Of a stretch of DNA of 64,000 nt, positions 1-8,561 are shown in pieces. The translations under genes were made by a program, and so were the position numbers. The DNA lies in NCBI GenBank assembly GCA_046349215.1, contig JAXMCV010000004.1, forward strand, positions 372,001 through 436,000. The letters run 5' to 3'. The stretch is from JAJXWB01 sp046349215. Lineage in GTDB: Bacteria > Pseudomonadota > Alphaproteobacteria > Rhizobiales > Beijerinckiaceae. Under the pieces are notes generated by a model. The model was not told the origin of the DNA, searched no databases, and was given only the letters and a program-made list of their open reading frames with translations. Each line of letters starts with the position of its first letter. The first letter of the stretch is position 1.

Positions 1-143
1 ACCCACAATTCGGGATCGGATTCGAACCTGTCGAGCGCGTTTTCGAGCCCCTGCGCCAGTTCGCCGTTCACGGCATTGCGCTGTTCCGGCCGGTTCAGCG
101 TGATGATGGCGACGCGTCCCCTGGTTTCATATTGGACGACCAT
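1..143 (-). CDS. Enoyl-CoA hydratase/isomerase family protein (N-terminal fragment)
   Basis: Only the first 47 codons are inside the window; the gene runs off the left edge. The translation from the ATG at 143 contains VAIITLNRPEQRNAVN, the classical N-terminal strand and turn of the crotonase fold (RPEQRNA motif). Family members hydrate or isomerise acyl-CoA thioesters. It is divergent from the acyl-CoA ligase at 331, and with the dehydrogenase at 2025 it would supply successive steps of a beta-oxidation-like route. The exact substrate cannot be inferred from this fragment. Confidence 0.85.
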   Translation of the reverse strand, partial: MVVQYETRGRVAIITLNRPEQRNAVNGELAQGLENALDRFESDPELW

Positions 144-226
144 GTGTGACCTCCCGTTGTGACGCCATCCTGGGCCTGCGTGACGGCGATGAGAAGCGGC
201 GCGCCGTGCGGCCATCCGCCGCCCGC

Positions 227-256
227 TTGCCGGGGGGCAAGGCTAATAGTTATGAT
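227..256 (+). promoter_or_regulatory. Candidate sigma70-type promoter for the acyl-CoA ligase operon
   Basis: TTGCCG at 227-232 and TATGAT at 251-256 are separated by 18 bases, in an unusually AT-rich patch of the divergent gap between the crotonase and ligase genes. The spacing and hexamers fit a housekeeping promoter reading rightward; this is pattern matching only. Confidence 0.4.
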
Positions 257-330
257 ATATACCTATCTCCCGGCGTCCGTGCCGGGCGACATCGGCGACG
301 AGACCGGGCGCGCGGGGAGAAGCAAGACCA

Positions 331-1992
331 ATGACGGGATCGGTCGACCAATCGCCCTACGCGAAGAAGCCCTGGACCGCGCTCTACACACCGGGCCTGC
401 CGCACGAACTGGCTTTCGCCGCGCAGGACGCGCTCGGCCTGTTCCGCTCGGCGGCGGAACGCGCGCCGGACAGTCCGGCGATCATCTGGTTCGACCGCAA
501 GATCAGCTACCGCGAACTCGACGTGCTGAGCGACGGCCTCGCCGCGGCCCTGCGCGCGCGCGGCTTCGAAAGCGGCGACCGTCTCGCCCTCTATCTCCAG
601 AACATGCCGCAATTCCTGGTCGCGGCGCTGGGCGCCTGGAAGGCCGGCGGCATTGCTGTTCCGATCAATCCTATGAACCGCGAGCGCGAGCTGACGCTGA
701 TCTTCGCGGATTGCGCGCCGAAGGCGATCGTCTGTCTCGACTTCCTCTACAACGACGTGATCGCGGCCCTGCCGTCCGACGTGAAGCTTCCGCCAATCGT
801 GCTGACGACCGCGGCTCGCGATCTGCAGACGCGTGACGATCGGCGCGTGCTGCCTGAAAGGGTTGCGCCAGCGCCGGGCGCCGAGGATCTGCTCGCCGCG
901 ATCGCAGCGGCAAACGACGAGCCTCCGGCTGCGTCACCCGCGCCCGGCGACATCGCATTTCTGGTCTACACGTCGGGCACGACCGGCTTGCCGAAGGCCG
1001 CGACGAACACGCATGGAAACGTCGCCTTCAACGCGCAGGCGATCGCGCGCTGGTATTCCCTGCCGGACGGCGCCCCGATCCTCGGCCTCGCGCCGCTGTT
1101 CCATGTCACCGGGCTCATCGCCCATCTGGCGAAATCCTGGGCTCTGGCCGCGCCGCTGATCTTGATCTACCGTTTCGAGCCGGGCGTCGTTCTCGACGCG
1201 TTGGTCGAACATCGCCCCTCCTTCACGGTCAGCGCCATCACCGCCTTCATCGCGCTGCTCGCCAATCCGCAAGCGACGCGCGACAAGTTCGGGAGCCTGC
1301 AGGTGATCGTATCCGGCGGCGCGCCGATCCCACCGTCCGTGGTCGAGGAATTCCGCGAGCGCACCGGCCATTACATCCACAACGGCTACGGCCTGACCGA
1401 GACCAACGCCGGCGTCATCGCCGTGCCGCATGGCCGACAGGCGCCGGTCGACCCGGTCAGCGGGGCGCTCGCCATCGGCGTGCCGAAGTGCAATGTCAGC
1501 GCCTGGATCGCCGACGAGAACGGCAATCCCGCGCCGGTCGGCGAGGCCGGCGAGATCGTCGTCTCCGGTCCGAGCGTCGCGCCCGCCTATTGGGGAAAGC
1601 CGGCGGAGACCGCCGAGGCCATGCGCGCCGACGGCTTCCGCACCGGCGATATCGCCATCATGGACGCGCAGGGCTGGTTCTATCTGGTCGACCGCAAGAA
1701 GGACATGATCGTCGCCTCGGGCTTCAAGGTCTGGCCGCGAGAGGTCGAGGACGTCCTTTACGCCCATCCCGCCGTGCGCGAGGCGGCCGTCGTCGGCGTC
1801 ACCGATCCTTATCGCGGCGAAAGCGTTAAGGCGGTCGTCAGCCTCAAGCCCGGCTCGTTCGCGACAGGCGACGAACTGAAGGCCTGGTGCCAGTCGAAAA
1901 TGGCCGCCTACAAGCGCCCCCACGTGGTCGAGATCGTCGACGAATTGCCTAAGACGACGACCGGGAAAATTCTGCGCCGTCTCGTGAAGTGA
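331..1992 (+). CDS. AMP-dependent acyl-CoA synthetase/ligase (ANL superfamily)
   Basis: A 553-residue adenylate-forming enzyme that would activate a carboxylic acid to its CoA thioester using ATP. The phosphate-binding loop YTSGTTGLPKAA lies near residue 213. The A5-like motif NGYGLTE, the hinge region DRKKDMI and the C-terminal PKTTTGKILRR with its catalytic lysine are all present, so the enzyme looks intact and of usual family length. The ATG at 331 follows a GGGGAGA purine stretch. An acyl-CoA dehydrogenase starts 32 bases downstream on the same strand, suggesting a two-gene operon for acid activation and oxidation. Long- or medium-chain fatty acids and aromatic acids are all possible substrates. 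Confidence 0.9.
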   Translation: MTGSVDQSPYAKKPWTALYTPGLPHELAFAAQDALGLFRSAAERAPDSPAIIWFDRKISYRELDVLSDGLAAALRARGFESGDRLALYLQNMPQFLVAALGAWKAGGIAVPINPMNRERELTLIFADCAPKAIVCLDFLYNDVIAALPSDVKLPPIVLTTAARDLQTRDDRRVLPERVAPAPGAEDLLAAIAAANDEPPAASPAPGDIAFLVYTSGTTGLPKAATNTHGNVAFNAQAIARWYSLPDGAPILGLAPLFHVTGLIAHLAKSWALAAPLILIYRFEPGVVLDALVEHRPSFTVSAITAFIALLANPQATRDKFGSLQVIVSGGAPIPPSVVEEFRERTGHYIHNGYGLTETNAGVIAVPHGRQAPVDPVSGALAIGVPKCNVSAWIADENGNPAPVGEAGEIVVSGPSVAPAYWGKPAETAEAMRADGFRTGDIAIMDAQGWFYLVDRKKDMIVASGFKVWPREVEDVLYAHPAVREAAVVGVTDPYRGESVKAVVSLKPGSFATGDELKAWCQSKMAAYKRPHVVEIVDELPKTTTGKILRRLVK

Positions 1993-2024
1993 TATAGAAA
2001 ACCGGGAATTCCAAGGAGCCGCCC

Positions 2025-3818
2025 ATGCCCTATCACGCGCCCGTTTCCGAAATGGTGTTCATGATGAACGCCGCCGCCGGCCTCGATGCCGGCATCGCCG
2101 ATGGAACTTACGCCGATCTCGCCGACGGCATGGCCGAAGCGACGCTCAACGAAGCCGCCAAATTCGCCGAGAACGTCATCAAGCCGCTGAACCGCGCGGG
2201 CGACCAGATCGGTTCGAAGTGGAAGGACGGCGTCGTGACGACGCCGCCCGGCTGGGTCGACGCCTACAGGCAATTCGTCGAGGGCGGCTGGCAGAGCGTC
2301 ACGGGCTCGCCCGACCACGGCGGCATGGGCCTGCCCCAGGTGCTGCTCGCCGGCTGCATGGACATGTGGAGCTCGGCGAACATGGCCTTCATGCTCGGGC
2401 CGGTGCTGACCTATGGCGCCATTGACGCGCTGGAGGCCCATGCGTCCGACGAGATCAAGCACACCTATCTCGAAAAGATGATTTCCGGCGTATGGCCGGC
2501 GACCATGAATCTCACCGAACCCGGCGCCGGCTCCGATCTTAATCCGCTGCGCACACGCGCCGAGCGGCAGCCCGACGGCACGTACAGGATCTTCGGGCAG
2601 AAGATCTTCATCACCTACGGCGAACACGACATGGCCGAGAACATCGTCCATCTGGTTCTCGCCCGCCTGCCCGACGCGCCGGCCGGCACCAAGGGCATTT
2701 CGCTGTTCGTCGTGCCGAAGTTTCTCGTCAATGGCGACGGTTCGCTGGGCAAGCGCAATGATGTGCGCTGCGCCGGCATCGAGCACAAGCTCGGCATTCA
2801 CGGCTCGCCGACCTGCATCATGGTCTATGGCGACGAAGGCGGCGCTACCGGATATCTGGTCGGCGAGGAGAACAAGGGCCTCGCCTGCATGTTCACGATG
2901 ATGAACGACGCGCGTCTTGCGACCGGGCTGCAGGGCGTCGCCATCGGAGAGGTGGCCTACCAGCGGGCGCTGCTCTACGCGCTCGACCGCAAGCAGGGCC
3001 GCGCGGCCGACGCGACGGCGCCTGGTCCCTCCGCGATCATCCACCATCCCGATGTCAAGCGCATGCTCATGACCATGAAGGCCATGACGCAGAGCGCGCG
3101 CGCCGTCTGCTACGTCACCGCCGGCGCCATCGACCGTTCGCGGCGCGCCAAGGACCCCGCCGAACGCAAGGCCGCCGCCGATCGCGCCGGCTTGCTGACG
3201 CCGATCGCCAAGGCCTATTCGAGCGACATTGGCTGCGAGGTCGCTTCGCTGGGCGTCCAGGTGCATGGCGGCATGGGCTTCGTCGAGGAGACGGGCGCCG
3301 CACAATACATGCGCGACTCACGCATCGTGCCGATCTACGAAGGCACGAACGGCATCCAGGCCATCGATCTCGTCACGCGCAAGCTGCCTGTCGACGGCGG
3401 CGGCGTCATGAAGGCCGAGATCGCCGACATGCGAAAGACGGTAGAAGACCTGCGCGCCACCAACGACCCGGCCTTCGGCGCAACGGCCACGCGTCTAGCC
3501 GAAGCGCTGGCGTCCTTCGAACGCGCGACCGAATACATGCTGGAAAAACTCGGCTCGGCGCCGCAGGACGCGCTCGCGGGCGCAACGCCCTACATGCGCC
3601 TGTTCGGCCTCGTGCGCGGCGGCGCAACCCTCGGCGCGGTTGGCCTTATCGCTCACCGCAAACGGGCCGCCGGAGAGACTGACCCCGCTCACGCCGCCCG
3701 TATCGCGACTGCGCGGTTCTTTGCCGAAAACGTGGTCGTGACGGCCGGCGGACTCGAGACGACGATTACCGGCGCAGCCGAATCCGTTCTGACCGCCGAC
3801 CTTGCGCTGGCGAGCTGA
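2025..3818 (+). CDS. Acyl-CoA dehydrogenase with C-terminal extension (AcdA/DmdC type)
   Basis: A 597-residue FAD enzyme that would introduce an alpha,beta double bond into an acyl-CoA. The length is typical of the subgroup with an extra C-terminal helical domain, often annotated as 3-methylmercaptopropionyl-CoA dehydrogenase (DmdC); ordinary acyl-CoA dehydrogenases are about 380 residues. The flavin-contact motif MNLTEPGAGSD is visible, and the likely catalytic base is Glu439 in YEGTNGIQ. AAGGAG precedes the ATG. Its stop codon abuts the stop of the convergent FkbM gene with no spacer. DMSP catabolism is not supported by other genes here, so a general acyl-CoA role is the safer call. Confidence 0.88.
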   Translation: MPYHAPVSEMVFMMNAAAGLDAGIADGTYADLADGMAEATLNEAAKFAENVIKPLNRAGDQIGSKWKDGVVTTPPGWVDAYRQFVEGGWQSVTGSPDHGGMGLPQVLLAGCMDMWSSANMAFMLGPVLTYGAIDALEAHASDEIKHTYLEKMISGVWPATMNLTEPGAGSDLNPLRTRAERQPDGTYRIFGQKIFITYGEHDMAENIVHLVLARLPDAPAGTKGISLFVVPKFLVNGDGSLGKRNDVRCAGIEHKLGIHGSPTCIMVYGDEGGATGYLVGEENKGLACMFTMMNDARLATGLQGVAIGEVAYQRALLYALDRKQGRAADATAPGPSAIIHHPDVKRMLMTMKAMTQSARAVCYVTAGAIDRSRRAKDPAERKAAADRAGLLTPIAKAYSSDIGCEVASLGVQVHGGMGFVEETGAAQYMRDSRIVPIYEGTNGIQAIDLVTRKLPVDGGGVMKAEIADMRKTVEDLRATNDPAFGATATRLAEALASFERATEYMLEKLGSAPQDALAGATPYMRLFGLVRGGATLGAVGLIAHRKRAAGETDPAHAARIATARFFAENVVVTAGGLETTITGAAESVLTADLALAS

Positions 3819-5036
3819 TCAGCGATCGGTCCAGGCGTAGACGACGCTGTCGAAGCCGTGATGCCCGTGCTGCCGCAGCCTCATGCGGCAGCCGGGAAGC
3901 CGGTCGCGCAGCATCAGCGGGATTTCCCAGAGATCGGCCGGCCGGTGATAGACGCTGACGGCGAATACATTGCCCGGCCGGAACATGTTTTCCATGCCGC
4001 GCAGCGCCGCCTGCTCCGCGCCCTCGATGTCGAGCTTGACGTAGGTCGGCCCGGAGCGGGCGATCACGTCGTCGAGACGGGCGACCTCGATGGTCGTCCC
4101 TGAGAAATCGGGCCCGGGACTTTCGACGACATGCGAGGCCTCGCCCTCATTGTCGGCGAAGCCGACGCGGCCGTTGCGATCCGACAGTCCGTAGGGCGAG
4201 ACAGTGAAGGCGCCGATCTGCCCGGAAAGTCGGTGCGCTGTCGCGCGCAGCCCTTCCAGGTTGCGGAGGTCCGGTTCGAAGGCGATCCACTCCTTCACGC
4301 CCACTCCATGCGCGAGCAGGCCTTCCAGTGAATCGCCGGTATAGGCGCCACCATCCACGAAGACGGTCTTCTCGCCGCGGATCGGCAGGAAATCAGGCGC
4401 GTAGATGTCTTCGCGCGCAACCTGCGGATGGATGCGCGGATCGTTGTGCAGGCGGTAGCGCAGAAGATCCAGGAACAGATCGCGGCTCGCCACCTCGTCG
4501 AAACATTCGAGCGCGCGCGCGATCGTCTGCATTTCGCTCGTCGTCTGCGCGGCAGGCGCGAGCCAGTAGCTCGAAACCTCGACGCCCCGGGCGCGGTTGA
4601 CGTCGCTCGCGAACAGAAGCCTGTCGAAGGGCTGGCGCGCCGCCCATTCGACGATCTCGCGCGACGAGAAATAGTGATTGAAGAGGCCATGGAGGTAGCA
4701 GGCGCCTTGCGCGAGATTCGCCGTCACATGGTCCGGATGAACGCAGGGCCGCCCGTCCACGGTCGCGCCCCCTTCCGCCTTGCGGTCGATGAAGCCCAGC
4801 GTGGTCAGGCCGGCGCCGTCGAGAGCGCGCGCGAGCGTGCGTCCGAAGCCGCCTGCGCCATATATCCAAACGCCGCGCCCGACCAAGGTCAGGGGCGCCG
4901 AGTCGACCGACGCCAGAAGCCCCCGGACGCGGTCGATGGCTGTGGGACGCGCCGCGGCGGCGGTCTTTTCAAGGGCGTCGAGAATGGGAAATTCCTTTCG
5001 GGCAGGAGCGGGCGCGAGCTTCGCCCATACCCGCAC
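3819..5036 (-). CDS. FkbM family methyltransferase
   Basis: A 405-residue protein. The C-terminal half holds an FkbM-type SAM-dependent methyltransferase domain (about residues 225-390): VFVDGGAYTGDS is the SAM-binding motif I, and YVKLDIEGAEQAALRG is the FkbM signature. The N-terminal half includes a Rossmann-like segment, GVWIYGAGGFGRTLARAL, which resembles the nucleotide-binding module attached to some sugar O-methyltransferases. The chosen start is GTG at 5036; no ATG lies nearby in frame. FkbM proteins methylate hydroxyls of sugars or polyketides, and the neighbouring glycosyltransferase and sugar enzymes suggest a polysaccharide target. This target is inference. Confidence 0.82.
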   Translation of the reverse strand: MRVWAKLAPAPARKEFPILDALEKTAAAARPTAIDRVRGLLASVDSAPLTLVGRGVWIYGAGGFGRTLARALDGAGLTTLGFIDRKAEGGATVDGRPCVHPDHVTANLAQGACYLHGLFNHYFSSREIVEWAARQPFDRLLFASDVNRARGVEVSSYWLAPAAQTTSEMQTIARALECFDEVASRDLFLDLLRYRLHNDPRIHPQVAREDIYAPDFLPIRGEKTVFVDGGAYTGDSLEGLLAHGVGVKEWIAFEPDLRNLEGLRATAHRLSGQIGAFTVSPYGLSDRNGRVGFADNEGEASHVVESPGPDFSGTTIEVARLDDVIARSGPTYVKLDIEGAEQAALRGMENMFRPGNVFAVSVYHRPADLWEIPLMLRDRLPGCRMRLRQHGHHGFDSVVYAWTDR

Positions 5037-5117
5037 GACTTGGTTAACCCGATCCTAACCAGCGCGCCGGCAACATGCGGCACGACGGAAAAAGCCGGTT
5101 CCCGGGACGAAGACGCG

Positions 5118-6134
5118 ATGAGCGAAAAGATCGCCTACAGCCAGTTGAGAGCCGCGCCGCGCCAGAATTTGCGCGACATCGTACCGCTGCGGGCGCCGTT
5201 CACGCTCTACGTCGAGACGACCAACATCTGCAATTTCAACTGCGTCTATTGCCCGGAATCGTTCGAGGACTTCGAGGCGAAATCGGGCGGCATGTTCCGC
5301 ATGGACTTCGCCGCCTTCACGCGGGTCGCCGACCAGATCGCCGACATGGGCGGCGTCAAGGCGCTGAACCTCTACATGATGGGCGAACCCTTCGTGAACC
5401 GGGGCCTGCCGGACTTCATCAGGATCGCGCGCGAGAAAGGCATCGCCAATCGCATCGCCGTGACCTCCAACGCCTCGCTCATCAACGAGACGATCGCGCG
5501 TCAGGTGATCGAGGCCGGCCTCGATTACCTGCGCGTCTCCGTCTACGGCGGCACGTCCGAAGCGCATGCCCGCAAGACGCAGAGCAAGGTGCCTTTCGAT
5601 CGCATCTGGCGCAACGTCAAGACCTTCCGCGACACGCGCGACGCGATCGGCGGCGCCACACAGGTCTATGTGAAGATGATCGATTCCGGCGTGAAGGAGG
5701 AGAACGAGGCCTTCTTGCGCACCTTCGGCCCTGTCGCCGACGAGGCGCACATCGAACCGGCCATGAACTGGAACGATCCCGACGAGGGTGTTCTGGCGCA
5801 GATCGACCGGTCGGCGATGCTGGAGACCGACCATTTCCGCAACCGCAAGGACGTCTGCCCCTTCCCGTTCTATTCGCTGGTCATCCATTCCGACCTGCGC
5901 GTCAGCGTCTGCTGCGTCGATTGGGCCAAGCAGGCCGTCGTAGGCGACCTGTCGAAACAGACGCTGGCGGAAGTCTGGCGCGGCCAGGCCCTGCGCGACT
6001 TTCAGACCGCGCATCTCGAAGGACGGCGTCGCGAACTGACGGCGTGCCGCAATTGCACATTCCTGCACACGGCGCCCGACAATCTCGATGGCCTGACGGT
6101 TGCGGAATTCGCGCAGCGGTTCGCGGACGCCTGA
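5118..6134 (+). CDS. Radical SAM/SPASM domain protein
   Basis: A 338-residue protein. The radical SAM cluster motif C-x3-C-x2-C appears as CNFNCVYC near residue 37. The C-terminal part has clustered cysteines (DVCPFPF, SVCCVDW, TACRNC) typical of a SPASM or twitch auxiliary [4Fe-4S] domain. The ATG at 5118 is chosen because homology starts there; the open frame extends far upstream without sense. It is the only plus-strand gene in the sugar cluster, diverging from FkbM and converging with the glycosyltransferase. Similar proteins occur in LPS and capsule loci and may modify a sugar, but the substrate is unknown. Confidence 0.85.
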   Translation: MSEKIAYSQLRAAPRQNLRDIVPLRAPFTLYVETTNICNFNCVYCPESFEDFEAKSGGMFRMDFAAFTRVADQIADMGGVKALNLYMMGEPFVNRGLPDFIRIAREKGIANRIAVTSNASLINETIARQVIEAGLDYLRVSVYGGTSEAHARKTQSKVPFDRIWRNVKTFRDTRDAIGGATQVYVKMIDSGVKEENEAFLRTFGPVADEAHIEPAMNWNDPDEGVLAQIDRSAMLETDHFRNRKDVCPFPFYSLVIHSDLRVSVCCVDWAKQAVVGDLSKQTLAEVWRGQALRDFQTAHLEGRRRELTACRNCTFLHTAPDNLDGLTVAEFAQRFADA

Positions 6135-6149
6135 AATTTCCCCGACGCT

Positions 6150-7082
6150 TCAGAAGTTGATGCGCTCTTTCTCGATCACGAGAGGGAAGTTGCGCGCGTA
6201 ATTCAGGAGCAGGCCGATATATTCTCCGACCACGCCGAGCGCGAAGAGCTGGATCGAACCGAGAAAGAACACGGCGATCAGCACGGGCGCCACGCCGACC
6301 GGCAGGCTGTTCCAGAACAGCAGCTTGATGACCAGATAGACGAGACCCGCGAGGAAGCTCAGCATCGATACGGCGAAGCCGAGGAAGGTCATCATCCGCA
6401 GCGGCGCGCGCGAATAGCTCGACAGGCCGATAAGCGCGTAATCGGCCAGAGAGAAGAAATTGTAACTGGATTTGCCGTGCCGGCGCGGCGGCTGCTCGTA
6501 TTCGATGAAGGCCCGCGTGAATCCCACTTCCATAACGAGCCCGCGAAAATAGGGCTCCGGCTCGTTCAGTCCCTTCATAGCATCGACGGCGCAGCGATCG
6601 TAGAGGCCATAGCCCATGTAGTGCGGCACCTGCTCGACATTCGAGAACCGCTTCATCAACGCATAGAATATTCCGCGCGAAAACTTCAGGAATCGCGCCT
6701 CGGGCATCGGCTTCTTGACGGCGATAACAACCTTGGCGCCGCCGCGCCACAAAGCGACCATTTGCGGTATCAGCGAAGGCGGCGTCTGCAGGTCGGCCAT
6801 GATCGGGATGACGGCGTCGCCGCGCGTCTGCTTGAACGCGTGGAAGGGCGAACGCGCCGGCCCGAAATTGCGGGAATTGACGATCACCTTGACCCGCCGG
6901 TCGCGCGCCGCGATCTCCCGCAGCTTGTCGACCGTCCCGTCCTGCGAGGCATTGTCGATGAACAGATGTTCGTAGTCGAGGTCGGGAAAGTCGCGTTCCA
7001 TGACCGCCCGCACGCCTTCATAGCAGGCGACGATGCCGGCCTCCTCGTTGTAGCAGGGCGTCACGATGCTGAGGATTGTCAT
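6150..7082 (-). CDS. Family 2 glycosyltransferase, polyprenol-phosphate sugar transferase type
   Basis: A 310-residue GT2 enzyme with an N-terminal GT-A fold: IVTPCYNEE at residues 6-14, the nucleotide-binding DNASQDGT, and MADLQTPP, equivalent to the DADLQDPP metal motif of DPM1/ArnC/GtrB enzymes. Two hydrophobic segments near the C terminus (around residues 233-260 and 268-297) would anchor it in the inner membrane. Relatives move a sugar from an NDP donor to undecaprenyl phosphate on the cytoplasmic face. It is the last gene of the minus-strand sugar cluster, 69 bases after the epimerase-HAD gene. Confidence 0.88.
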   Translation of the reverse strand: MTILSIVTPCYNEEAGIVACYEGVRAVMERDFPDLDYEHLFIDNASQDGTVDKLREIAARDRRVKVIVNSRNFGPARSPFHAFKQTRGDAVIPIMADLQTPPSLIPQMVALWRGGAKVVIAVKKPMPEARFLKFSRGIFYALMKRFSNVEQVPHYMGYGLYDRCAVDAMKGLNEPEPYFRGLVMEVGFTRAFIEYEQPPRRHGKSSYNFFSLADYALIGLSSYSRAPLRMMTFLGFAVSMLSFLAGLVYLVIKLLFWNSLPVGVAPVLIAVFFLGSIQLFALGVVGEYIGLLLNYARNFPLVIEKERINF

Positions 7083-7151
7083 GGTTCCGGCGCTTCTTGC
7101 CGCGGCGATTGCACGCCGCAGGCTACGGCGGCGGGGTTAATTTTTGACGAT

Positions 7152-8561
7152 TCAGGTCTCGCCGGCGGCTCCCGCCATCCGGGCGAGCGCACTGATCGGC
7201 AGCAGGCGATCGTCGATATAGAAATCCGCCGCTGGCTTGCCGAACCGCAATTCGTGGTAGTGCAGCCCCCATTCCGCGAATTGGCGCTCCGTCACCTCGC
7301 GCCAGTCGAGCCCGGTCGCCGAACCTCGCGCCGTAAACATGATGATGCGATGGCCCTGTTCGTGCAGTCGGTTGATGGCCTCGATCGAGCTGCGCAACGG
7401 CCCGGCCAGCCGATAGTCGTTGCCTGGCGTCAGCGTAGCGACGACGCCGTCGACATCGACGACAAAGGTCAGGCTTTCGTATTTCGCATGTTCGTTGCGG
7501 GTCGTGCTGACGTCCGGTCGGTCGGTGAACCTTTGCGCGTATTCCATCGTGCGCCGGATCGCGACGTCGAGCGAAGTCCATGCGTCGAGACCGAGGGCAC
7601 GGGCCTTGTCGACCGAGGGAATGTAGCGCGAGCGCAGCGCCAAGGGATCGGCCCTGCCGCGAATAGTGACCTCTGGCGCTGAATCGGTTTGCGCGGCGAC
7701 GAGCCGCGCCAGATCGCCGATCGCAATCGCCTGGTCCGACCCGACATTATATGCGCTGCCTGCCTCGCCCTGCGCCAGCAGCGTAAGCAGCCACGCCGCG
7801 AGATCGCCGGCGTAGAGATAGGAACGCAGCGGCGAGCCGTCGCCGGAGACCACGATCTCCCTTCCGGAGACCGCGTCGCGAATGAAATTGCCGATCGCGA
7901 AGTGCCCGTCGAGCGGCAGACCCGGCCCGACGAAGGCGAAGGCGCGCGCCATCACACACTGAACCGGTCCACGCGCGCTGGCGATCGCGCACATCTGTTC
8001 GCCGAGCCGTTTCGCCTGCCCGTAGGCGGCGCGCGGATCGAGCGGATCGCAGGCGCCACGATAATCCTCCGGGATCGCCGTCAGGTCGGAAGGCTGTGCG
8101 CCGTAGATAGCGCCGGAACTGACATAGAGCAGGCGCTGCGCGCCGCAGGCCTGCGTAAATTCCAGCACGCGCGCTGCGCCGTCGACGATCGTGGCGATCA
8201 AGGCGGCGGGATCGCGGTCCGCCTTGACGCTCGTATCCGTCGCCGCATGGATGACGTGCGAGAATTCGCCTTTCGGAAACTCGAAGTAACGCACGTCGCC
8301 CCGCGCGAGCGTCAGGCCGGGCCAATCCGCGAGATTGGGATGCCGAGCCTCGAAGCCCTCGGGATTTCGCGTGAGAATTGTCGCCTCGATCCGGTAACCG
8401 GACCAGGCGCGCGCCAGGACGCCGAGCAGCCAGCGGCCGAAGAAGCCGGTGCCGCCGGTGACGAACAGACGTTTCCCGCGAAATTGTTCGAGCGCCGGCG
8501 CGCAACGCCCGATCGCCTCGTCCAGATCGCGGATCGCCAGCCCGTCGAGCGTCGTGCTCAT
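7152..8561 (-). CDS. NAD-dependent epimerase/dehydratase fused to a HAD-like phosphatase
   Basis: A 469-residue fusion. Residues 1-320 are an extended SDR nucleotide-sugar enzyme: TGGTGFFG at 35-42 binds NAD, with a catalytic YxxxK in YGQAKRLG. Residues 365-460 are a compact HAD-superfamily domain: DVDGVVATL (nucleophile region Asp369/Asp371), then TARG and DFYIDDR for the remaining HAD motifs, as in small capsule-biosynthesis phosphatases. The ATG overlaps the stop of the ThDP gene by 4 bases (ATGA), so the two are translationally coupled. The fusion suggests that sugar epimerisation or reduction and a dephosphorylation serve the same product. The substrate is unknown. Confidence 0.85.
   Translation of the reverse strand: MSTTLDGLAIRDLDEAIGRCAPALEQFRGKRLFVTGGTGFFGRWLLGVLARAWSGYRIEATILTRNPEGFEARHPNLADWPGLTLARGDVRYFEFPKGEFSHVIHAATDTSVKADRDPAALIATIVDGAARVLEFTQACGAQRLLYVSSGAIYGAQPSDLTAIPEDYRGACDPLDPRAAYGQAKRLGEQMCAIASARGPVQCVMARAFAFVGPGLPLDGHFAIGNFIRDAVSGREIVVSGDGSPLRSYLYAGDLAAWLLTLLAQGEAGSAYNVGSDQAIAIGDLARLVAAQTDSAPEVTIRGRADPLALRSRYIPSVDKARALGLDAWTSLDVAIRRTMEYAQRFTDRPDVSTTRNEHAKYESLTFVVDVDGVVATLTPGNDYRLAGPLRSSIEAINRLHEQGHRIIMFTARGSATGLDWREVTERQFAEWGLHYHELRFGKPAADFYIDDRLLPISALARMAGAAGET

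Noticed and set aside
1908..3305. Long open frame (465 codons) antisense to the acyl-CoA dehydrogenase
   Set aside because: High-GC antisense shadow: low-complexity composition, no family motif, and it lies fully opposite a well-supported gene.
2025..3818. Specific assignment of the acyl-CoA dehydrogenase as DmdC for DMSP breakdown
   Set aside because: The family resemblance covers many acyl-CoA dehydrogenases with the C-terminal extension, and no DmdA, DmdB or DmdD context beyond generic ligase and crotonase is visible.
5055..6068. 337-codon minus-strand frame opposite the radical SAM gene
   Set aside because: Composition of an antisense reading (rich in Arg, Asp, Val, His) with no domain; the plus-strand protein has clear cysteine motifs.
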